From Methyloferula stellata AR4 (GTDB taxonomy: Bacteria; Pseudomonadota; Alphaproteobacteria; Rhizobiales; Beijerinckiaceae), in the NCBI RefSeq assembly GCF_000385335.1, contig NZ_ARWA01000001.1:1814001-1878000 (forward strand): a DNA stretch of 64,000 nt. Direction: 5' to 3'. Below are positions 1-7,768 of the stretch, one piece after another. Position numbers and translations under genes: made by a program. The stretch's first letter is position 1, and the number at the start of each line of letters is the position of its first letter. Under the pieces are notes generated by a model. It was not told where the DNA came from. It saw only the letters and a list, made by a program, of their open reading frames with translations, and made no database searches.

Positions 1-1
1 T

Positions 2-604
2 TTGTTTCCGGGGCATCGCCGTCGGCTGCGCAAGTTCCTGTCGCTGGCTCTGCCGCTCGATGAAGTCCTCTACATAGACGTCGATACGCTTCTTTTTCGC
101 GATGTGCGTGAGCTTTTCGGTCTGATCGAGAGCAAAAAAGCCGATTTCGTCATGGCCTCGTCGAGCGAGGAATATGTCTACAATAAAAAACAGGCGAATT
201 ACGATTTCCTGCGCAATGCGCGGTTGTTCAACGACGGGTTCTTTTTAACCTCGAACCATGTTCTGTCGTTGCGCGATTTCTATGAGACGATCGCAAAGGA
301 CGAGAAAATCTTCCATTCCGTGCGTAAGCGCGGCATGCTTTTCGCCCAGCCTCTGACGAATTTCATCGTCCATCGGCGCGGGCTGAAAGTGGCGTCTCTC
401 CGCGAATGCGTCGAAACGGCGTCGGACGAGAGCTTTTATAAGGCCGAGGGGATTGCGTTTCAGCCGGACGGGCCCGTCGATCCGGTCGGCAACCGGATCT
501 TTTTCGCGCATTGGGCAGGGGCAACCAGTCTGCCCAGCCGCCGTGTTTTCGACGCAGCTTGGCTGCAATATGCCAAGCAGGCCAATGCGCGCATGAATAA
601 GTGA
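2..604 (+). CDS. Glycosyltransferase-like protein, 5' end cut by window edge
   Basis: This is the C-terminal 200 residues of a protein that begins before the window; the TTG at base 2 is only the first in-frame codon, not a convincing start. The visible part contains YIDVDTL with a DxD pair at about residues 26-28, preceded by a hydrophobic strand and followed by a conserved-looking FNDGFF segment near 77. That arrangement resembles the metal- and sugar-nucleotide-binding site of GT-A fold transferases such as family 8. Substrate and acceptor cannot be told. A permease of the LptF/LptG family follows about 100 bp downstream on the same strand, and a polysaccharide exporter lies nearby, so a role in surface glycan assembly is plausible but inferred. 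Confidence 0.6.
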   Translation: MFPGHRRRLRKFLSLALPLDEVLYIDVDTLLFRDVRELFGLIESKKADFVMASSSEEYVYNKKQANYDFLRNARLFNDGFFLTSNHVLSLRDFYETIAKDEKIFHSVRKRGMLFAQPLTNFIVHRRGLKVASLRECVETASDESFYKAEGIAFQPDGPVDPVGNRIFFAHWAGATSLPSRRVFDAAWLQYAKQANARMNK

Positions 605-704
605 TTGTCTTGCCAGGGCGCTTTGCGTTTATGTTTGATGGATGAACCCAATATTGGAAGTCGAGCCCACGTTTTCTTTGATCCTGATCTAGCCGGAAGA
701 TCGA

Positions 705-1865
705 ATGCCTCGACTGCTCACGCTCTATCTCGCGAAACGCATCGCGCTTTCGGCCTTGCTGATCGAGACGAGTCTTTGCGTTCCGGTGATCATGACATCG
801 CTGTTTCACTACCTGCCGCCGGCGGCAGTGCGCAGCGGTTTGCTGATGCCTGCGCTTCTCGGCACTGTGCCGACGGTTTTTTATATCGCGCTTCCATTGG
901 CGGTCGGTGTCGCCATCACGCTTGAATTCGCGCGCATGTCGTCGGAAGGCATGATCGCGGTTCTTTATTCCATCAGATTGTCGGTCTGGTCGATTTGCAT
1001 GCCGGCCGCGCTTGTCGGCGTGATCGCCGTTGGCGTCGGCTATTGGTTCTCGTCCTTCGTCGCGCCGGCCTATGTCGGGCAGATGCATGACGTCATTCAC
1101 GTCATCCGCAATTCGCTCAATCACCGCATGTTGGAGCCAGCGCAATTCTATACGTTCGATAATGGCACCAAGACGCTGTATTTCCAGCGGTGGAAATCGC
1201 CCGATGTCGCGACCGGCGTGTTCATCCATCATTTCTCGCCGGAAAAGCAGGAGGAGGAGATCATCACCGCGGCGGAAACCGAATTCCGCCGCAACGACCA
1301 CGGTGTTCTGCTCGTCATGACGAATGGGTCTATCCAGACGCGCCCGCAAGGCTCAGCCGATATGCGGACGGCGAATTTCGACGAATATGTCCTATCGATC
1401 GATATGCAAGGCACAAATGGCATGCCGAAGCGCGATTGGCGCGGCGTGTTCGAATTGCCTTTGGGAGAATTTATCGCCGAACGCTTCTCGGGCCTCCAAG
1501 ATCAGCGCCGCCTGGCGGAATGGACCAGCGAAGCGACAAAGCGCGTAGGCATTCCCCTATTGGCGCTGGCGCATGGATTATTCGGGATAGGACTTGTGCT
1601 GACGGTCACGTCGGCGACGGGCCGCGGTTCGGCCGGCACAGCCGTGACCATTCTGGCCGTGCCCGTCCTGCATATCGCGATCCTGATCGCGGCCGAAACC
1701 TTAGTGAGACGCGATCCGCGCTTAGCGTTCGTGATCTTTGCTGCGATCCTTGCCGAATTCGCGGTCGCGCTATTCATGCTGCATAAGCAGAACGCGAATA
1801 TGTCGCCGGTGAAGCCTCTGGTTCCGCTTGGCCTGACGCCGGTGGATGGGCCTGCCCACGCCTAA
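705..1865 (+). CDS. LptF/LptG-family permease (YjgP/YjgQ)
   Basis: The protein has 386 residues with the family layout: about three N-terminal membrane segments (roughly 12-34, 45-70 and 95-122), a hydrophilic periplasmic domain (about 125-280) and three C-terminal membrane segments (about 283-357). Family members form the membrane part of the LptB2FG transporter, which lifts lipopolysaccharide to the outer membrane. The N-terminal segments are divergent and I cannot say whether it is LptF or LptG. Normally lptF and lptG stand in tandem; here only one permease is seen, far from the lptCAB genes at 43-45 kb. The ATG is chosen because the membrane segment begins within ten residues of it. Confidence 0.8.
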   Translation: MPRLLTLYLAKRIALSALLIETSLCVPVIMTSLFHYLPPAAVRSGLLMPALLGTVPTVFYIALPLAVGVAITLEFARMSSEGMIAVLYSIRLSVWSICMPAALVGVIAVGVGYWFSSFVAPAYVGQMHDVIHVIRNSLNHRMLEPAQFYTFDNGTKTLYFQRWKSPDVATGVFIHHFSPEKQEEEIITAAETEFRRNDHGVLLVMTNGSIQTRPQGSADMRTANFDEYVLSIDMQGTNGMPKRDWRGVFELPLGEFIAERFSGLQDQRRLAEWTSEATKRVGIPLLALAHGLFGIGLVLTVTSATGRGSAGTAVTILAVPVLHIAILIAAETLVRRDPRLAFVIFAAILAEFAVALFMLHKQNANMSPVKPLVPLGLTPVDGPAHA

Positions 1866-1882
1866 ACCCATGCGCATCATCT

Positions 1883-1903
1883 CGAAAAGGCGCTGACTTT
1901 TCG
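1883..1903. terminator. CGAAAAG/CTTTTCG hairpin between convergent genes
   Basis: A perfect 7-bp stem (CGAAAAG with CTTTTCG, 7-nt loop) lies between the convergent ends of the permease gene and the LuxR gene. The flanks extend the symmetry loosely (GCATCAT on the left, ATGACGC on the right). The same core recurs at 48641-48665, also between convergent genes, so this may be a dispersed palindromic repeat used as a bidirectional terminator. Confidence 0.45.
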
Positions 1904-1962
1904 GCTTGGATGACGCGCCGAAGGCATGATCCAGATCCGATCGCCGTGCGCTCTTACCGCGC

Positions 1963-3105
1963 TCAGCGATCCTTCCAAGGGATGGTCGTCTCGAAGAACA
2001 ATCTCACGAGATCGGCCTGCCGGTGGGTGCTGGTCTTGGCGAGAATATGTTTGAGATGCGTGCGCGCCGTCATGTCTGAGATTTTGAGCCTTTGCGCGAC
2101 GCTTTGTGGCGGCCCCTCATTGAAGATCAATGCGTCGAGAACGCGCCCTTCCGCCGGTGTCAGGTGGAACATGGCCGAAAAGACATTGACCCGATCCGTC
2201 ATCCCGCGACGGCGATCGACGATGAAAAGCCCGACGGACGGACTGTCCTTGTCGAGAATATAGCCGGCCGCGCGTCCCGATAGTGGCACGACATGGACCA
2301 CGAGGGATGCACCCCCGGCCTCAGTGGGCAGGATGATCGATCCGCCCGGCGCCAGATCTTCGGTCCCGCGCGCCGCGGCGAGGACGAGCGCCTGCAATCT
2401 TTGCGAGGCCTTGAAATCAGCCGCGCTGATGAAGCCCTGTTCGCTTTTGAGGCCGCTGTTGCCGCGCATGAATTGTTCCGCGGTATCGTTGGCGTAAACG
2501 ATGCGGCCGCCGGCCGTGGTGAGAACCGCGCCGAAGCCGGCGCTGGCCACGAAGCGCCCGAGCAGATGCGCCCGCGACCGATATTCGTCGAGCAGATCGC
2601 CGACCATGAAGGCGCGCTTGAGATGCGGCGCGATGGATTTCATGGCCGCCATCTCGTCCTGGGTGACGATGCCCGCGCTGGAGGGCCGCAGAATCGCAAA
2701 ACCGGCCATGGCGCCAGGCTGTTTCGTCAGCATGATGCCGACATAGTCCCAATGGTCGCGCTTGCGGGCCCATTCGTTGTAAAACACCGAACGCTTGTAA
2801 TCTTCCGAGCTCACGAGATGCGAAGCCGTGACGACTTCGCCGGGCCGGGCCTGCTTCTCGAGCAAGTGGAACGGGCTGATCTTATCGAAATGGGTAAGAT
2901 AGGCCATTTGCGAGGCCATATCGTTGTTATAGGCCATCTTCGAGAACATGACCGAGCGATCCGGCCGATGCCGATGGGTCGCTAGAATGCCCATGTGGCC
3001 GCCGGCAAGGCGCACGACGCTTTCGCAGACTTCCGATTGGCTCTGCGCGTCGAGGATGCCGTCATATATTTTGGTAATGACCTGAAGAACATCCGCACCG
3101 GCCAT
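1963..3105 (-). CDS. LuxR-family transcriptional regulator with GAF/PAS-like sensor region
   Basis: The 380-residue protein ends in a LuxR-type helix-turn-helix at about residues 315-375: LTPAEGRVLDAL, then a glycine turn, then SDMTARTHLKHI and KT-T-RQADLV. The N-terminal half looks like a GAF-type sensor. A PAS-like segment (about 185-300) contains GGRIVYANDTAEQFM. It lacks the autoinducer-binding signature residues of quorum-sensing LuxR proteins that I would expect, so the signal is unknown. A good Shine-Dalgarno sequence (AGGAG) precedes the ATG. It stands alone, convergent with the permease gene and followed upstream by the ABC exporter on the same strand. Confidence 0.8.
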   Translation of the reverse strand: MAGADVLQVITKIYDGILDAQSQSEVCESVVRLAGGHMGILATHRHRPDRSVMFSKMAYNNDMASQMAYLTHFDKISPFHLLEKQARPGEVVTASHLVSSEDYKRSVFYNEWARKRDHWDYVGIMLTKQPGAMAGFAILRPSSAGIVTQDEMAAMKSIAPHLKRAFMVGDLLDEYRSRAHLLGRFVASAGFGAVLTTAGGRIVYANDTAEQFMRGNSGLKSEQGFISAADFKASQRLQALVLAAARGTEDLAPGGSIILPTEAGGASLVVHVVPLSGRAAGYILDKDSPSVGLFIVDRRRGMTDRVNVFSAMFHLTPAEGRVLDALIFNEGPPQSVAQRLKISDMTARTHLKHILAKTSTHRQADLVRLFFETTIPWKDR

Positions 3106-3116
3106 CGCTGGTGACT

Positions 3117-3127
3117 CCTGTTACAGG
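3117..3127. promoter_or_regulatory. Short palindrome overlapping the LuxR gene ribosome-binding site
   Basis: CCTGTTACAGG is an 11-bp perfect palindrome (5-bp arms, one central base). Its minus-strand CAGG forms part of the AGGAG ribosome-binding site of the LuxR-type gene. It could be an operator or a small RNA hairpin that controls this gene; it is short and may be chance. Confidence 0.25.
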
Positions 3128-3301
3128 ACGCGAGACACGTCACTTGATAACAGTTTCCGCGAAGGAGGTAACCTCACAAATGGGGGCAAGCGGGTTTCAA
3201 CCGTAATGGAAAGGCCGGATCTCGCGATGATTCACGTACCGGAACAGACATTCAGCCCCGCGACGCCCGCCAATCACATCGAATTTTAAAGAACGAGGGG
3301 G

Positions 3302-4087
3302 CTAACGGCCGCGCGCAGCCACGCGGGGAGCCAAGGGTTTCGCCGACAAGGGCTTCGTTTGCACCGTTGCCGCATAGGCATCCAGAACCTCGGCCGGCGC
3401 TCCGATTTTGTGCACGCATCCATCATCGATCCAGAGAACCCGGTCGCATAGATTTTCGAGCGTCACGAGATCATGCGAGACGATCAAAATGGTGCCGCGC
3501 TTGGCATAATCCTCGATGAAGGCGTCGCATTTCTCGGCAAACGCCGCGTCGCCGACGGAGAGGGCCTCGTCGACGATCATGATATCGGCGTCGGCATGGG
3601 CGCAAATGGCGAAGGCGAGGCGCGCGGCCATGCCGCTCGAATACATGCGCAAAGGCTGAAAGAAAAACTCGCCTATATCGGCGAAAGCCGCGATGGACGG
3701 CAATCTTTGCTCAATGACGCTGCGGCGCAATCCGAGAATGGCGCCCCCGATCATCGCATTTTCACGGCCCGTCAATTCGAGGTCGAAGCCGGCGCCAAGC
3801 GCCAGAATCGGCGCGATCGATCCCGTCACGGCGACCTTGCCATAGCTCGGTTCGGTGATGCCGCAGACGATCTGCAACAAAGTTGTTTTGCCGGCCCCGT
3901 TGCGGCCGATGATGCCGAGCTTTTCGCCGCGGCGAATTTCGAAGGAAATATCGCGGAGCGCCCAGTGCTGATGATAAAAACGCTTCCAGCGGCCGAACAG
4001 GATTTGCTTCAGCTGGTCGTTCCTATGCGCATAGAGCTGGAACGCCTTGCCTATGCCTTCGCACCGGATGATCACGTCAGATGACAT
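3302..4087 (-). CDS. ABC transporter ATPase of polysaccharide export (KpsT/Wzt type)
   Basis: From the ATG at 4087 the protein has 261 residues. It shows Walker A GRNGAGKT (61-68), signature SSGMAARLAF (150-159), Walker B with IMIVDEALSVGD (169-180) and the switch histidine in VSHD (205). The SVGDAAF and YSSGM sequences are characteristic of the ATPases that power capsule, O-antigen and teichoic-acid exporters. The start was chosen over an upstream in-frame ATG because it overlaps the permease stop by 11 bp, the usual coupling for such pairs. It has no long C-terminal carbohydrate-binding domain, so a KpsT-like rather than a long Wzt-like protein is suggested. Confidence 0.88.
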   Translation of the reverse strand: MSSDVIIRCEGIGKAFQLYAHRNDQLKQILFGRWKRFYHQHWALRDISFEIRRGEKLGIIGRNGAGKTTLLQIVCGITEPSYGKVAVTGSIAPILALGAGFDLELTGRENAMIGGAILGLRRSVIEQRLPSIAAFADIGEFFFQPLRMYSSGMAARLAFAICAHADADIMIVDEALSVGDAAFAEKCDAFIEDYAKRGTILIVSHDLVTLENLCDRVLWIDDGCVHKIGAPAEVLDAYAATVQTKPLSAKPLAPRVAARGR

Positions 4088-4877
4088 CGACCAATACTGC
4101 CTTATAACGCATGAAAAACCGATAGCTGCCAAAGAAGATCAGAAGCGAGGCGCCCACCGTTCCAAAATAGAGAATCGGGTTGGGAAGCGTGCCTTGCAAC
4201 AGCAGGTTACGAATCAGTTCGACATAATCGGCGATCAGATTGACGCGCACCACGATCTGAAGATTGGGGGGCAAATCCTGGATGGAATAGAAGATCGGCG
4301 TCACGAACATCAGCACCGGCACGATAGAGACCATCAAATAGGCAATGTCGCGCGTAAAACAGCCAAGCGCCATCAAAAACCATGACATGCCGAGCAGAAA
4401 TAAAAACAAAGGCACGAGCACGGCGGGCAAAAGCAGCGACGTCAGCGGGATTCCATGCGTCAGCACGATCTCGAAAATGAGAAGCACCCCAAAACTGATG
4501 CCGGCATAGACGCAGGCTCTGATCGTCGCCGTCCAGGCTAAAGTTTCGCTCGGAAAGATCGATCTTTTGATGACTTCGGCATGTTCGTGCAGCAGGCCCG
4601 GCGAGCGATAGGCGAGTTCGCTGAACAGATTGAAAATGATGAGGCCGGCGAAGATCGACACGGTATAAGCGCCGGGGCCGCCCTTGGCCGAATTGGGCGC
4701 GCCTACGACCGAAGTGAAAATCACCGTATAGGCGCTGAGCATGACGAGCGGTCCGAAGATCGCCCAGGCCCAGCCGAAAATTGTTCCGCTGAAGCGTACT
4801 GCCAATTCACGCCGTACGACCGCCCGGATCAATTCGCGAAATTGCCAGGCTCGTTCCAGTGGCGTTGCTATATTCAT
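4077..4877 (-). CDS. ABC-2 type polysaccharide export permease (KpsM/Wzm type)
   Basis: This 266-residue protein has about six hydrophobic segments (around 32-55, 65-88, 108-130, 140-165, 172-192, 235-255) and the ABC-2 membrane fold of exporters for capsular polysaccharide or O-antigen. It is the first gene of a two-gene operon with the ATPase that follows and overlaps it. Genes for the periplasmic and outer-membrane exporter parts, or for the transported glycan, are not next to it in this window; the nearby glycosyltransferase-like fragment and LptF/G-like permease are the only surface-glycan neighbours. Confidence 0.87.
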   Translation of the reverse strand: MNIATPLERAWQFRELIRAVVRRELAVRFSGTIFGWAWAIFGPLVMLSAYTVIFTSVVGAPNSAKGGPGAYTVSIFAGLIIFNLFSELAYRSPGLLHEHAEVIKRSIFPSETLAWTATIRACVYAGISFGVLLIFEIVLTHGIPLTSLLLPAVLVPLFLFLLGMSWFLMALGCFTRDIAYLMVSIVPVLMFVTPIFYSIQDLPPNLQIVVRVNLIADYVELIRNLLLQGTLPNPILYFGTVGASLLIFFGSYRFFMRYKAVLVDVI

Positions 4878-5238
4878 TCCCGAGGCAAAGCTCCCCTAAC
4901 CCGCCGAACCGCCTATGGCGGATGTAGACCAGTTCGCTTCTTCTTAGTCAACGCGTCAGCGCGCCCTTGTCCAGGCTGAAATTGTTTCCGAATCGTTTCT
5001 GATGCGAGGATCTTTAGCGCGCTTTATGCGCGGGCATTGCCCGGCGGGTCGGCTTTTGGCGACTGCCCAATGCGGTAGAATGCAACTTTAGCCACGATCG
5101 TCGAAAATCTGGGCGGTGAGACTCTCATGACACAGGCCGCAGGATACAAACCGGTGCGAGATCTCAAATTTGAGCCTATAAAAAGAGCGCTGCCTAAACT
5201 TTAGGGCCTGCTATTTAGGCAGTCTGCTCTTCAATATG
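4878..5238. other. Intergenic region, no gene seen
   Basis: These 361 bases separate the exporter operon from a small minus-strand gene. They must hold the exporter promoter, but I see no clear -35/-10 pair. The right-hand part contains the terminator listed at 5190-5222 and a short palindrome (CTCAAATTTGAG, 5162-5173). Confidence 0.5.
5190..5222 (-). terminator. Intrinsic terminator of the small secreted-protein gene
   Basis: CTGCCTAAA and TTTAGGCAG form a perfect 9-bp stem around a 15-nt loop. Read on the minus strand, the stem is followed within five bases by TTTTTAT, 17 bases past the stop codon of the gene at 5239-5493. Confidence 0.7.
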
Positions 5239-5493
5239 TCACTCAGCAGGAGTTGCTTCAGCTGTGTGAGAGGCGGAGAGAGAGCCTGAACGCTGGCAAA
5301 CGATCTTCATATATTCTTCGCCGGGGCGTGGCGCGATCGCTGTTCCAGCGACGGTCGCCTGACCCAAGAAACCGCATTCTCTCTCATTGGCCACCTTCGG
5401 ACCCTGCACGACATCGACCGCGGTGTCGGGCTGGCAAGCAGCGTGATCCACAGCCATCGCGCATATGAGGATCACTATTGTAAAAGGTGTCAT
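5239..5493 (-). CDS. Small exported protein of unknown function with two cysteines
   Basis: The 84-residue product starts with a short hydrophobic signal-like segment (MTPFTIVILICAMAVDHAA) and a likely cleavage region around residues 19-21. The mature part has one cysteine pair (C40 and C66) around GTAIAPRPGEEYMKIVC, so a single disulfide is possible in the periplasm. The ATG at 5493 has a GAGAGG sequence nine bases upstream; an in-frame ATG at 5499 is too close to it. A clear terminator follows. I do not recognise the family by name. Confidence 0.55.
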   Translation of the reverse strand: MTPFTIVILICAMAVDHAACQPDTAVDVVQGPKVANERECGFLGQATVAGTAIAPRPGEEYMKIVCQRSGSLSASHTAEATPAE

Positions 5494-5889
5494 GACCATC
5501 AGCCTCTCAAGTGTTGAACTCCCCTCACGCTCTCCCTTTAACAAAACGCCATATTATCGTCGTTGAACTGACAAATGCACCTTCTGTGCCAGCCCGGCCA
5601 GACACCGAACTGCGGCATTTTCTGCATTTTCAGCGGTTTTCACAGCGATTTGAGCTCAAAAACACGCGATAGCGCGGCGCCTCGCCGCAGATGACGTTTC
5701 TGCGGATTCGTTAAGGCAACGCCAAGACTGTTAAGTAAGTGTTAACCCTCATACGGGCGACCGGCTTGGATTTGCCGCCCCACCGCCCCGGTTTTTTTCT
5801 CCGGCAAAGGTGGCTTGCCGACGCTCAACACAGGAACCCGCCTGTCGTTCCACGCATTGTTCTCGCGTGTCGTCAAAGGAGCGTGAGCA
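5494..5889. other. Intergenic region ahead of the CsbD gene
   Basis: About 395 bases without a credible gene, holding divergent promoters. At 5833 there is a GGAAC box followed after 17 bases by CATT. This is one mismatch from the GGAAC-N16/17-CGTT pattern of the alphaproteobacterial general-stress sigma factor EcfG, and would fit a CsbD gene, but the match is weak. Confidence 0.3.
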
Positions 5890-6108
5890 ATGAATAAGTA
5901 TCAAGTGAAAGGGGCTGCCCGGCAGATAAAAGGCAACGTTGAAGCTGCCGCCGGCAAGCTTATTGGCGACGCCAAACTGCGGGCCGACGGCAAGATGGAC
6001 CGGGTTCTTGGAGCCGCTTACCGGGCCTTTGGAGACGCCAAAGCCGCTGGCCGCAAGGGTGTCGGCGGCAAGGGAGCATTCAAGACGGTGAGCGGCCTCA
6101 AATATTAA
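5890..6108 (+). CDS. CsbD-family stress-related protein
   Basis: The 72-residue protein begins MNKYQVKGAARQIKGNVEAA and continues with a GKLIGD...GKMDRVLGAAY core. This is the CsbD pattern of KG-x3-Q-x-KG near the N-terminus, then GK-L-x-GD and a final G-x-A-Y-x-A-x-G. CsbD proteins are small, soluble and induced by general stress; their molecular role is unknown. A strong AAAGGAG ribosome-binding site precedes the ATG. The C-terminus is rich in glycine and lysine (GRKGVGGKGAF) and longer than the usual family end. A terminator follows about 150 bp downstream. Confidence 0.85.
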   Translation: MNKYQVKGAARQIKGNVEAAAGKLIGDAKLRADGKMDRVLGAAYRAFGDAKAAGRKGVGGKGAFKTVSGLKY

Positions 6109-6255
6109 AACCTGCCTGCGCCAGAGCATCGGACCGCGAAATACGAAGCGGTTTTCGGAGCAATCCGGCGCGATTAAAAAGGCTTAAAGGACTGCCGATC
6201 GCTTCGATAGGGACGCACACCCGTTCTAGCGGGCAGCCCCGCAGCGCATAGACCA

Positions 6256-6290
6256 AAAGGCCCGCCGATCGTTTGGCGGGCCTTTGTCGT
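6256..6290 (+). terminator. GC-rich intrinsic terminator after csbD region
   Basis: AAAGGCCCGCC (6256-6266) pairs with GGCGGGCCTTT (6275-6285) in a perfect 11-bp stem with an 8-nt loop. T-runs occur on both strands, so it can act in both directions. It insulates the efflux genes from the CsbD transcript. Confidence 0.75.
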
Positions 6291-6507
6291 GCGGCTTTTT
6301 TGTATGCCGGCTTTCATGCGTTGGGGCAGACACGGGACCTGGATGCTTCGATTGCCGAATGCAACATCTGCCTCGCAAAAGCCATGAAATGAATATGCGG
6401 TAGCGCCAAGAACCTTCTTCAACGCATTGAAAAGACCGGGCCTTCGGGCGCCACCAGCCGAACTTCCGGGTACGTTGTGCCTGCCAAAAATTTACGCTAT
6501 AGGATTC

Positions 6508-6524
6508 GACCGAACGGTTCGGTC
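6508..6524. promoter_or_regulatory. TetR-type operator ahead of RND efflux genes
   Basis: GACCGAACGGTTCGGTC is a perfect inverted repeat with 8-bp arms and one central base, about 75 bp before the adaptor start codon. Its ACCGaaCGGT core resembles operators of TetR/AcrR regulators of efflux pumps. Two further small inverted repeats follow (TGGATC/GATCCA at 6530-6546 and CCACC/GGTGG at 6544-6556). No TetR gene is present next to it in this window. Confidence 0.6.
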
Positions 6525-6600
6525 ATGTGTGGATCGCTCTGATCCACCGAGGGTGGATAAAGCCCCCGACCGCCCAAGCCGCATATTTTCGTTGGTTCGC

Positions 6601-7755
6601 ATGAAACGAGCGCTTCTCTTCCTCTTCGTTCTGATCCTCCTTGTGAGCGTCACCGGCGGCCTCGGCTATTTCCAATTCGTCGTGAAGCCGCAGATGATCA
6701 AAACCATCATTGCCTCGTCTGCGCCGCCGCCCCCGGCCGTGGCCGTCGCCAAAGCGGTTGTGGACACCTGGACGCCGCGCCTGCCGGCTGTCGGCACCTT
6801 CCGGGCCGTGCAGGGCATCGACGTGTCGTCCCAATTGGCCGGGACGATCACTGCGATCCATGTCCAAAACGGCCAGGATGTCGCAAAAGGCGCGGCGCTC
6901 TTCGATATCGACACCTCGGTCGAAGAGGCCGATCTCAAAAACAATCTTGCGACGCTGAAAAACAACGAGATCTCGCTCGATCGGCAGCGCCGGCTGACCG
7001 ACTCCGGTAATGCTGCCAAGGCCAATCTCGATGCGGCGCAAATGGCGCGCGACACGGCCGAGGCGACGGTCGAAAAAATGCGCGCGACCATCGCTCAAAA
7101 AACGGTAGTCGCTCCTTTCGCCGGCCGCCTCGGCCTGCGCCGATATGATCTCGGCCAATATCTTTCGCCCGGAACGGCTTTCATCACCTTGCAGCAGCTC
7201 GACCCGATCTATGTCGACTTTCCGATACCCGAACAATCGATCGCGCGCTTGAAGCCGGGCGAGCCGCTGGAAGTCACCGTCGACGGATATCCAAACAAGA
7301 CGTTTCGCGGGAAGATCGAGACGATCGATGCGCGTGTCGCGCAAGATACCCGCAATGTCACGGTGCGCGGGCTCTTTGCTAATCCCGATCGCGTGCTGTT
7401 GCCGGGCATGTTTGCCAATGTGGCAGTCATTGCCGGGGAATCGGTCGAACGCGTGGTCCTGCCGCGCACGGCCATCACTTATTCACTTTATGGCGACAGC
7501 GTCTTTGTTGTTGTTCCCGTTGCGCCACCCGCCGATGGGGCGCAGGCGGCGGCTCAAAGCGACATCTCCTATAAAATCGAGCGCCGGGCCGTGCGCACCG
7601 GAGACGTGCTCGAAGATCGTGTGGCCATTCTCGAAGGTGTCAAAGCCGGAGAGACGGTCGTCACGGAGGGTCAGTTGAAATTGCAGGCCGAAGCCCGCGT
7701 CCGGCCGGATTTCGATGCCAAGCTGACCCCACGAGCGGTTCGGCCGAAAGAATAA
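6601..7755 (+). CDS. RND efflux periplasmic adaptor (membrane fusion protein)
   Basis: The 384-residue product has an N-terminal membrane anchor (about residues 4-22) and the HlyD/AcrA-type order: a beta-strand with VGTFRAVQGIDVSSQLAG near 60-80, a lipoyl half-motif, a coiled hairpin rich in K, N and A (about 110-160), the second half with VVAPFAGRLGLR, and barrel and membrane-proximal domains ending in GETVVTEGQLKLQ. It joins the inner-membrane RND pump to an outer-membrane channel. The ATG at 6601 is chosen because the anchor begins right after it. The pump gene starts 13 bases after the stop; no outer-membrane factor gene is adjacent. Confidence 0.9.
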   Translation: MKRALLFLFVLILLVSVTGGLGYFQFVVKPQMIKTIIASSAPPPPAVAVAKAVVDTWTPRLPAVGTFRAVQGIDVSSQLAGTITAIHVQNGQDVAKGAALFDIDTSVEEADLKNNLATLKNNEISLDRQRRLTDSGNAAKANLDAAQMARDTAEATVEKMRATIAQKTVVAPFAGRLGLRRYDLGQYLSPGTAFITLQQLDPIYVDFPIPEQSIARLKPGEPLEVTVDGYPNKTFRGKIETIDARVAQDTRNVTVRGLFANPDRVLLPGMFANVAVIAGESVERVVLPRTAITYSLYGDSVFVVVPVAPPADGAQAAAQSDISYKIERRAVRTGDVLEDRVAILEGVKAGETVVTEGQLKLQAEARVRPDFDAKLTPRAVRPKE

Positions 7756-7768
7756 TGGACCTGGCCTG

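Larger units (their letters stand above)
6109..6600. other. Intergenic region with terminator, repeat and operator
   Basis: This 490-base stretch holds an imperfect palindrome with an AGAGCAT end (6120-6165, resembling the dispersed hairpins at 35840-35882), a strong terminator (6256-6290) and the TetR-type operator (6508-6524). A frame stays open through the last 170 bases into the efflux gene, but it crosses the operator and is judged non-coding. Confidence 0.5.

Noticed and set aside
3117-3127. A lux box for quorum sensing
   Set aside because: The palindrome is only 11 bp, while lux boxes are about 20 bp, and the regulator lacks a recognisable autoinducer domain.
6174-6422. Open frame of 82 codons on the minus strand
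   Set aside because: It runs through the terminator at 6256-6290 and lacks a ribosome-binding site.
6427-6600. Longer start for the RND adaptor protein
   Set aside because: The extra 58 codons cross the TetR-type operator and precede a normal membrane anchor that starts at 6601.
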